Shown one piece after another: positions 14,528 through 20,182 of a stretch of DNA of 20,182 nucleotides. A program made the position numbers and the translations under genes. Position 1 is the first letter of the stretch, and the number at the start of each line of letters is the position of its first letter. The notes under the pieces were generated by a model that worked only from the letters and a program-made list of their open reading frames with translations, was not told the origin of the DNA and ran no database searches. Source of the stretch: Muribaculaceae bacterium (GTDB lineage Bacteria > Bacteroidota > Bacteroidia > Bacteroidales > Muribaculaceae); NCBI GenBank assembly GCA_017962285.1, contig JAGCVR010000169.1, positions 1-20,182 on the forward strand, in the 5' to 3' direction.

Positions 14528-17500
14528 ATGAAGAAAAAGTTAGCTCTTTTTGGAGCACTAATTCTGAGTTGTGGCATGTGGACCAACGCTTTTGCGGAGC
14601 CCGCACCACAAGCATCTGTGGCCGAATCTAATGTGGTCACAATTTCGGGCACAGTCGTTGATGACAAGGGTGAACCTGTTATCGGCGCCAGTGTCAGTGA
14701 AATCGGTACTATTCGTGGCACTGTTACAGACTACGATGGTAAGTTCACTATGAGAGCAGCTCGCAATGGCAAGTTGCAAATCTCTTCTGTGGGCTACAAG
14801 ACCGTTACGCTTGCCGCTTCTAATGGCCTGAGAGTTGTTCTCGCTGAGGACAAGGCCCTCCTCGATGAAGTGGTGGTTGTGGGTTATGGTACACAACGTA
14901 AGGCCAACCTTACCGGTGCCGTTAGCAACGTTGACGTGTCGAAAGTTCTGGAATCCAAGAGCGAGACCGATGTGAGCAAAGCTCTCCAGGGAACTGTTCC
15001 CGGCCTCACCATCCTGAACAACGATGGTCGTATTGATTCCGAGGCTTCGCTGGTGATTCGTGGTATCGGTACTTTGTCGAACAGTGGCGTTTCCACACCT
15101 CTTTATGTGGTGGACGGTGTGCCAACCGACAATCTCTCTTACCTCAACACTAACGACATCGAGAGCATCTCGGTGCTGAAGGATGCAGCTTCAACATCTA
15201 TCTATGGTACCCGCGCTGCTTTCGGTGTAGTTCTCATTACCACAAAGAATGCTCATGTTAAGGACAACATCAGGGTTTCTTACAAGAACAACTTCTCGTG
15301 GAGTCAGGCAACTACTCTGCCGGAATACCCCAATGTTCCCACACAGGTGCAGGCTCTTATCGACGACAACTACCGCAAGGGTAATGCCGCTGAGCTCTTT
15401 GGTATGTACATGGACAGCGATGAATTCCAGGCTGGTATCAACAACTGGATTGCAAAGCATGGTGATACCAAGTCGGGTTATCGCGAGATGATCTATGGCG
15501 ATGACTATGACAAGTATGGCTACTATGCAAACTGGGATGTAGGCGGCATCATGTTTAACAAAGCTGCTCCTGCTCAATCACACAACATCTCGGTTACTGG
15601 AAACAGTGGCAGGACAAACTACTATCTGTCCTTCGGGTACAATCAGAAGCAAGGTCTTCAGAACTTCAACCCCGACAAGATTAAACGCTACAATGCAACG
15701 GTGAACGTATCGACTCAGGCTACCGACTGGCTGCAGATCGGTGCCCGCATCGCATACAACGACCGCACTTATGATGGCGTATCTAACCGTCAGAACTATG
15801 GCAATGCCGGATATCAGTACCTGTGGCGCTGGGGTTCGTTCTTTGGTCCTTATGGATATTTCGTGAACGAAGACGACGGCCAGGCTTATGATGCCCGCAC
15901 CATGATCGGTTACCGCAAGCAAGGTGGTGAGAGAATGCGTCACATGAACAACCTGCGTCTCACAGGCTTCCTGAAAGTTAACCTCTGCAAGGGTTTGACA
16001 TTCAACGGTGACTACACATTCATCCGCAAGAACACCAAGTATAAAGATGTGGGTCTTGTTCCTAACCTCTACAACACTTGGGGTCTTGCTCCAACAGCTC
16101 CATCGAACCTTGGAACTACTTCAACCTGGATCGAATCTGACCACAGCGTTTACCAGAACCAGGTGTTCAACGGATACTTCGAGTTCAGCAAACTGTTCAA
16201 CAACACTCATAACCTGAAAGTTTTGGCTGGTGCAAACCTCGACAAGGCAGATTATGAATATCTGTACTACGAGCGTCATGGCATCCAGGATCCAAAAATG
16301 CCTGAACTTGCACTCACCAACGAAGACTACACCTACAGCCACTCGCACACTCATCAGGGTTCGGCTGGCTTCTTCGGTCGTATCAACTATGACTACAAGG
16401 GCATCTACCTCCTCGAACTCAACGGACGCTACGACGGCTCCAGCAAGTTCCCCAGCGGAGACCAGTGGGCATTCTTCCCATCAGCTTCTATCGGTTATCG
16501 CATCAGTGAAGAAGCTTTCTTCGCTCCTCTGAAGAGAACCATCTCGAATGCAAAGATTCGTGCTTCTTATGGTGTGATCGGTAACCAGGAAATCGGTGCC
16601 GACATGTTCCTCGAGACAATGTCCAAGCAGGCCAACAGCGTGAACTGGCTGGGAACTGGCAGCTCGCGTTACGACTACTTCACCGCTCCTAAACTGGTGT
16701 CGAAGTCACTCACATGGGAGAAGATCAAAACCACCAACATTGGTATCGACCTGAGCTTCCTCAACGGCGAGTTTAACTTCAGCTTCGACTGGTATCAGCG
16801 CGACACTAAGGACATGCTTGCTCCGGGTAAGGCACTGCCTAACGTACTTGGTGCTTCTGCAGCTTGGGAGAACGCAGGTTCTCTCCGCACTCGTGGATGG
16901 GAAATCACTCTCGATTGGCGTCGCCGCTTCAACGAGGTTAACGTTTATGCAATGTTCAACCTGAGCGACTATAAGACCAAGGTTACAGAGTGGGACAGCA
17001 ACAACCTGATCAACACCAACTACTCCGGTAAGGAATATGGTGAAATCTGGGGCTTCGAGACCGACCGCTACTTCGACTTCAGCGACTTCAACGGCAAGGA
17101 CGACGCTGGCAAGTGGATCTACAAGGAAGGTGTTGCAAGCCAGACCAAACTTGAAAGCGGCGGCTTCGTTTACGGCCCGGGCGACATCAAGTTCGTGGAT
17201 CAGAATGGTGACGGCGTGATTGACTGGGGTGATGGTACTCCCGAAAACCACGGCGACCTTATCAAGATTGGCAACAGCACTCCGCGCTTCCAGTACTCGC
17301 TCCGCTTGGGTGCCGACTGGAGAGGATTCGACATCGACATGTATATGCAAGGTGTGGGAAGGCGCAAAATGTGGACTCAGTCTGCGTTCGTTATGCCTAT
17401 GACACGTGGTGCCGACGCACTCTATGCTAACCAGACCGACTATATCACCGAGGCTGAATTCAACGATGGCATCATCCGCCAGAATGCTGAGTTCCCGCGT

Positions 17501-17848
17501 ATGTGGGACGGTGGCGCCGGCCAGGGTAATGCTTCTTCAAGCATCCTCAGCGGCGGTCGCTACAACTTCTATCCGCAGACTCGCTATCTGGTTAACATGG
17601 CTTACCTGCGCATGAAGAACATCACTCTCGGATACACTCTGCCAAGAGCACTCACCCGCAAAGCTTATTTGGATCGCGTTCGTATCTACGCATCGTTCGA
17701 TAACCTCTTCGACATCGTGAACCACAACAATCACACAGGTATTGATCCTGAGATGAACAACGGTGAAGGTTCATATGGTAATGGTGTATGGGGACGTATT
17801 GACCCGATTATGCGTACTTATTCATTTGGTATCCAAATTGATCTTTAA
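14528..17848 (+). CDS. SusC/RagA family TonB-linked outer-membrane transporter
   Basis: The 1106-residue protein has a signal peptide with likely cleavage after AFA (residue 23), and a carboxypeptidase-regulatory-like domain at about 38-108 (ISGTVVDDKGEPVIGASV, IRGTVTDYDGKFTM). The TonB-box region LDEVVVVGYGTQRK (112-125) leads into LTGAVSNV, followed by the plug motifs ALQGTVPGLTI, PLYVVDGVPTDN (191-202) and NDIESISVLKDAASTSIYG (209-227). The 22-strand barrel ends in YSFGIQIDL. It should import a ligand handed over by the SusD downstream, using TonB energy. ATG at 14528 is chosen over an in-frame GTG two codons upstream. Codons are strongly biased to C-ending Asn, Asp, Phe and Tyr, consistent with high expression. 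A near-consensus promoter and 148-nt leader precede it. Confidence 0.97.
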   Translation: MKKKLALFGALILSCGMWTNAFAEPAPQASVAESNVVTISGTVVDDKGEPVIGASVSEIGTIRGTVTDYDGKFTMRAARNGKLQISSVGYKTVTLAASNGLRVVLAEDKALLDEVVVVGYGTQRKANLTGAVSNVDVSKVLESKSETDVSKALQGTVPGLTILNNDGRIDSEASLVIRGIGTLSNSGVSTPLYVVDGVPTDNLSYLNTNDIESISVLKDAASTSIYGTRAAFGVVLITTKNAHVKDNIRVSYKNNFSWSQATTLPEYPNVPTQVQALIDDNYRKGNAAELFGMYMDSDEFQAGINNWIAKHGDTKSGYREMIYGDDYDKYGYYANWDVGGIMFNKAAPAQSHNISVTGNSGRTNYYLSFGYNQKQGLQNFNPDKIKRYNATVNVSTQATDWLQIGARIAYNDRTYDGVSNRQNYGNAGYQYLWRWGSFFGPYGYFVNEDDGQAYDARTMIGYRKQGGERMRHMNNLRLTGFLKVNLCKGLTFNGDYTFIRKNTKYKDVGLVPNLYNTWGLAPTAPSNLGTTSTWIESDHSVYQNQVFNGYFEFSKLFNNTHNLKVLAGANLDKADYEYLYYERHGIQDPKMPELALTNEDYTYSHSHTHQGSAGFFGRINYDYKGIYLLELNGRYDGSSKFPSGDQWAFFPSASIGYRISEEAFFAPLKRTISNAKIRASYGVIGNQEIGADMFLETMSKQANSVNWLGTGSSRYDYFTAPKLVSKSLTWEKIKTTNIGIDLSFLNGEFNFSFDWYQRDTKDMLAPGKALPNVLGASAAWENAGSLRTRGWEITLDWRRRFNEVNVYAMFNLSDYKTKVTEWDSNNLINTNYSGKEYGEIWGFETDRYFDFSDFNGKDDAGKWIYKEGVASQTKLESGGFVYGPGDIKFVDQNGDGVIDWGDGTPENHGDLIKIGNSTPRFQYSLRLGADWRGFDIDMYMQGVGRRKMWTQSAFVMPMTRGADALYANQTDYITEAEFNDGIIRQNAEFPRMWDGGAGQGNASSSILSGGRYNFYPQTRYLVNMAYLRMKNITLGYTLPRALTRKAYLDRVRIYASFDNLFDIVNHNNHTGIDPEMNNGEGSYGNGVWGRIDPIMRTYSFGIQIDL

Positions 17849-17850
17849 TA

Positions 17851-17871
17851 TTTAATTAATGTGTAATTAAA
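17851..17871 (+). repeat. AT-rich inverted repeat between SusC and SusD genes
   Basis: TTTAATTA (17851-17858) and TAATTAAA (17864-17871) pair perfectly around ATGTG, directly after the SusC stop codon. There is no T-run, and the SusD gene must be read through, so it is more likely an mRNA structure in the intercistronic gap than a terminator. AT-rich gaps produce such repeats easily. Confidence 0.4.
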
Positions 17872-17910
17872 CTATTAAAGAATAAGGAATACATTATTTG
17901 ATAATTACTA

Positions 17911-19638
17911 ATGAAAAGTATTAAAATGAAGAAGATATTTTTATTTTTCGCTGCAGGATTGCTGCTGTCTTCGTGCTCCGATCTGCTTGATACAGAACCA
18001 TACGATAAGTTTACGAAGCAAAATTACTTCACAAGCGAAACCAACGTTGAGCTTTTCGCCAACTACTTCTACAACACTTTCACGGGCTTCGGCTCGGGTA
18101 GTGGCGATTACTACTTCAACACTCTGAACGACGACCAGGCTTCTACCGGTATTACCAACTGGTCGTTCACGTCTGTTCCAGGTACCTCTGGTTCTTGGAA
18201 TACTCCTTATACTGAAATCCGTCGTGCCAACACTCTGATTGATGCCGTTCCCCGCGTTGAGTCAATGAGCGAGGAAAGCCAGAAAAACTGGATCGGTATC
18301 GGCCGCCTCTACCGCGCTTGGCAGCACTACAAGCTGGTGCGCGCCTATGGCGACTGCTACTATGTGGACAAAGAGCTCGACAGCAGTGACGCCGACATCC
18401 TCTATGGTCCCCGCCAGAAACGCAACGATGTGATGGACAAAGTTCTCGAAGACCTCGATTACGCTGTTAACAACATCAAAGCTAACGAAGACTCGCGTGT
18501 TGCTTTCAACAAGTGGGTGGCTCTGGCTATGAAGACCGAAATCTGTCTGTTCGAAGGTACTTACAGCAAGTATGTCAGCAAGGACGACACACGTGCTAAA
18601 AAATACCTCACTGAGGCAAAGAATGCTGCCAACGACATCATGACTTCGGGCAAATACAGCCTCAATGGTGAGTATAAGGCAAACTTCGATTCCGAGGATC
18701 TTAAGGGCAACAATGAGATGATTCTCTACAAGCACTATGTTAAGGGTATTATGGGACATGGTACCATCGACTACACCTGCGGTTCTACTCAGGTTAACGG
18801 TATGACGAAGGATGCTTTCGACAGCTACCTCTTCCTCGATGGAAAACCATTGGCCAACACTTCCTATGACACCAGCGACAAGGGCAAAGTTGTGTCGATT
18901 GACGACAATTCCGGTTATGGCGAAGCTAAGCACATCGACATCACCGACGTGCTCGCTAACCGCGACCCGCGTCTCTCCGCCCAAGTAGATAATATCCTCC
19001 AGTTCCCCGGCAGCGGTTACGCTCGCTTTGGCGGTGCTCAGTCAACAGCTTCCACTGGCTACGGTGTGCTCCTGTTCGACAACAAGAAGTATGCATCCGA
19101 CAATGCAGCCCGTCAGTCGACCAACGGTAACTACTCCGACGCTCCAATCTTCTGGTATGCCGAGATTCTTCTCGCTTATGCAGAGGCTGCTGCAGAACTT
19201 GGTTCTATCTCTCAGGGCGACCTCGACAAGTCCATCAACAAACTCCGTGACCGCGTGGGCATGCCTCACCTCTCGACCAGCCCCGACAGCGACCCCGCCA
19301 ACAACATGGGCGTGAGCGCGCTGATTTGGGAAATCCGTCGTGAGCGTCGCGTGGAAATGATGTACTGTATGAACGACCGCTACTACAGCCTGCAGCGCTG
19401 GAACCAGCTCGACAAGCTAGATACTCAGAAGTATCCGAACCTGAGCCGTGGCGCGTATGTACAGGGCTTCGATGCCGACGGTGTGAGCCTGAAGGATATT
19501 AATATAGATTCCGACGGCTACATCAACTGCAAGAACAATGGTGCTGAGCGTATCTACAACTCTAAGTACCTCCTGTTCCCGATCCCCAACGACCAGAGTA
19601 CTCTCAATCCTCAGATTGGTCAGAACCCAGGTTGGTGA
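17911..19638 (+). CDS. SusD/RagB family outer-membrane lipoprotein
   Basis: The 575-residue protein has a lipoprotein signal ending in LLLSSC (Cys22), followed by SDLLDTEPYDKFT, the classic start of canonical SusD proteins. The N-terminal SusD-like region includes NYFTSETNVELFANYFYN and TPYTEIRRANTLID. The C-terminal SusD/RagB region has APIFWYAEILLAYAEAAAELG, INKLRDRVGMP, IWEIRRERRVEMMYCMNDRYYSLQRWNQLD and a final LLFPIPNDQSTLNPQIGQNPGW, all highly characteristic. It acts as the extracellular ligand-binding lid of the SusC upstream, 62 nt away. A second ATG at 17926 (MKKIFLFF) would give a shorter and equally good signal peptide. Canonical SusD proteins often bind glycans, but no carbohydrate enzyme is nearby to say which. 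Confidence 0.96.
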   Translation: MKSIKMKKIFLFFAAGLLLSSCSDLLDTEPYDKFTKQNYFTSETNVELFANYFYNTFTGFGSGSGDYYFNTLNDDQASTGITNWSFTSVPGTSGSWNTPYTEIRRANTLIDAVPRVESMSEESQKNWIGIGRLYRAWQHYKLVRAYGDCYYVDKELDSSDADILYGPRQKRNDVMDKVLEDLDYAVNNIKANEDSRVAFNKWVALAMKTEICLFEGTYSKYVSKDDTRAKKYLTEAKNAANDIMTSGKYSLNGEYKANFDSEDLKGNNEMILYKHYVKGIMGHGTIDYTCGSTQVNGMTKDAFDSYLFLDGKPLANTSYDTSDKGKVVSIDDNSGYGEAKHIDITDVLANRDPRLSAQVDNILQFPGSGYARFGGAQSTASTGYGVLLFDNKKYASDNAARQSTNGNYSDAPIFWYAEILLAYAEAAAELGSISQGDLDKSINKLRDRVGMPHLSTSPDSDPANNMGVSALIWEIRRERRVEMMYCMNDRYYSLQRWNQLDKLDTQKYPNLSRGAYVQGFDADGVSLKDINIDSDGYINCKNNGAERIYNSKYLLFPIPNDQSTLNPQIGQNPGW

Positions 19639-19657
19639 TAAATTCTGGAAACATAAA

Positions 19658-19674
19658 GCGCACAAATCGTGCGC
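19658..19674 (+). terminator. Auxiliary hairpin before the right-operon terminator
   Basis: GCGCAC and GTGCGC pair perfectly over 6 bp with loop AAATC, 20 nt after the SusD stop. It lacks its own T-run but sits directly ahead of the main terminator and may add to termination or protect the 3' end of the mRNA. Confidence 0.5.
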
Positions 19675-19680
19675 CTGTTC

Positions 19681-19710
19681 AAAAAAGCCTGCTATTCCGC
19701 AGGCTTTTTT
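19681..19710 (+). terminator. Strong intrinsic terminator of the right SusCD operon
   Basis: The arms AAAAAAGCCTGC (19681-19692) and GCAGGCTTTTTT (19699-19710) pair perfectly over 12 bp around a 6-nt loop, ending in six T residues. The A-run on the other side means it could also act in the minus direction. It insulates the rRNA operon from SusCD transcription. Confidence 0.95.
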
Positions 19711-19764
19711 ATTGACCAACCGGAAATCATAATACTTTCATTCTCACAACGTTGAGGGAACATG

Positions 19765-19776
19765 TGATGATCATCA
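19765..19776. promoter_or_regulatory. 12-bp palindrome upstream of the rRNA promoter, followed by A-tracts
   Basis: TGATGATCATCA is a perfect 12-bp palindrome about 75 nt upstream of the predicted rRNA start of transcription. A-tracts follow at 19776-19782 and 19789-19795, an arrangement resembling an upstream activating region. No specific binding protein can be named. Confidence 0.4.
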
Positions 19777-19807
19777 AAAAAATATTTGAAAAAAAGTTGT
19801 CTGAAAA

Positions 19808-19840
19808 TTTGTTTCGTATTGCATAAAGTTCGTAACTTTG
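19808..19840 (+). promoter_or_regulatory. rRNA operon promoter
   Basis: TTTG at 19808-19811 is followed after 21 nt by TAACTTTG at 19833-19840 and then CA. Both boxes and the spacing fit the Bacteroidota promoter pattern. Transcription would start near 19845. No second equally good promoter is visible between here and 16S. Confidence 0.8.
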
Positions 19841-19844
19841 CACC

Positions 19845-20157
19845 GCTTTTCGCCCCTGGAGGGGGAAGGGCAATGGTTCATTGAAATGATTGCAATGTTT
19901 GTACAGGAGATGATATGCAAGCGAGAACACGAGGAAGCGGGAAACCGAGTCTGCGAGTGCTCGTCAAGACAGAAATCCTTAAGGACAGGTGAAGAAGATA
20001 CGAAATCTGGCGTTTACAATTTAATCCGAGGTGGCCGTCGGTCGGACTTTTTCTTGTCGGAGTGTGTGTTCTGGACGCGGTGCGTTGCAGATACATATAT
20101 ATAAATAAATTGTGTATTTGTTTTTTTCTAATGAGAAGAAGATACATGAGATAAATG
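19845..20157 (+). ncRNA. rRNA operon 5' leader (precursor region)
   Basis: About 310 nt separate the predicted start of transcription from mature 16S. The leader opens with a short hairpin CCCC-TGGA-GGGG (19853-19864), contains a perfect palindrome TCCTTAAGGA (19976-19985) and a GTCGGA direct repeat around a T-run (near 20039-20077), and ends AT-rich (20090-20130). I could not identify a clear boxA antitermination sequence or the RNase III stem, whose partner would lie after 16S outside the window. Open frames inside it are not credible genes. Confidence 0.6.
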
Positions 20158-20182
20158 ACAACGAAGAGTTTGATCCTGGCTC
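20158..20182 (+). rRNA. rrs: 16S ribosomal RNA, 5' end (partial)
   Basis: The last 25 bases contain GAAGAGTTTGATCCTGGCTC, the universal 5' conserved segment of bacterial 16S rRNA (the 27F primer site). The preceding ACAAC, instead of the E. coli bases, is the form seen in Bacteroidota. By alignment with E. coli position 6, the mature end is placed at about 20158. The rest of the gene lies beyond the window. Confidence 0.97.

Noticed and set aside
19976..19985. TCCTTAAGGA palindrome in the rRNA leader
   Set aside because: A 10-bp palindrome alone is not enough to assign a site; noted only in the leader entry.
19838..20147. Small open frames on both strands in the rRNA leader
   Set aside because: They overlap the rRNA promoter and leader and encode no recognisable protein.
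1..20182. CRISPR arrays, insertion sequences, integrases, tRNAs
   Set aside because: No regularly spaced long repeats, transposase-like frames, terminal inverted repeats flanking a gene, or tRNA-like segments were seen.

Overview
The window looks like a chromosomal segment of a Bacteroidota (Bacteroidales) bacterium, perhaps Muribaculaceae-like; the family guess is weak. The evidence is two SusC/SusD-type outer-membrane uptake systems, lipoproteins with Bacteroidota-style acidic residues after the lipobox cysteine, little sign of Shine-Dalgarno sequences, promoters that fit the Bacteroidota pattern (TTTG, about 19-21 nt, TAnnTTTG), and the first bases of a 16S rRNA gene at the right edge.

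Left part (1-7.4 kb): housekeeping and cell-envelope genes. A tight minus-strand cluster reads RNase H (N-terminal viroplasmin-like domain), an unrecognised helical protein, a GT4 glycosyltransferase and a radical SAM protein cut by the window edge. Shikimate kinase (aroK) runs divergently from the RNase H gene. Then, on the minus strand, come an extended-SDR epimerase/dehydrogenase, a polytopic membrane protein, and a THUMP-domain 23S rRNA methyltransferase (RlmL-like) with a long charged tail. The gaps around the last two hold short degenerate tandem repeats and a small hairpin.

Middle and right (7.5-19.7 kb): two SusCD loci facing away from each other across a roughly 600-bp AT-rich intergenic region. 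The left operon (minus) is SusC, a SusD-like_2-type lipoprotein and a third surface lipoprotein, closed by an intrinsic terminator. The right operon (plus) is SusC and a canonical SusD/RagB lipoprotein, closed by a strong intrinsic terminator. No glycoside hydrolase, lyase, peptidase, sigma/anti-sigma or hybrid two-component gene lies beside them here, so their ligands cannot be read from context. The shared intergenic region holds three copies of AAAACGGACNNTTA, one inside an 18-bp dyad, plus hairpins in both predicted mRNA leaders. This is the most interesting unexplained signal in the window.

Right edge (19.7-20.18 kb): an rRNA operon begins, with a consensus promoter, A-tracts and a 12-bp palindrome upstream, a leader of about 310 nt, and the 5' end of 16S rRNA.

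I saw no CRISPR array, tRNA, insertion sequence or phage gene.
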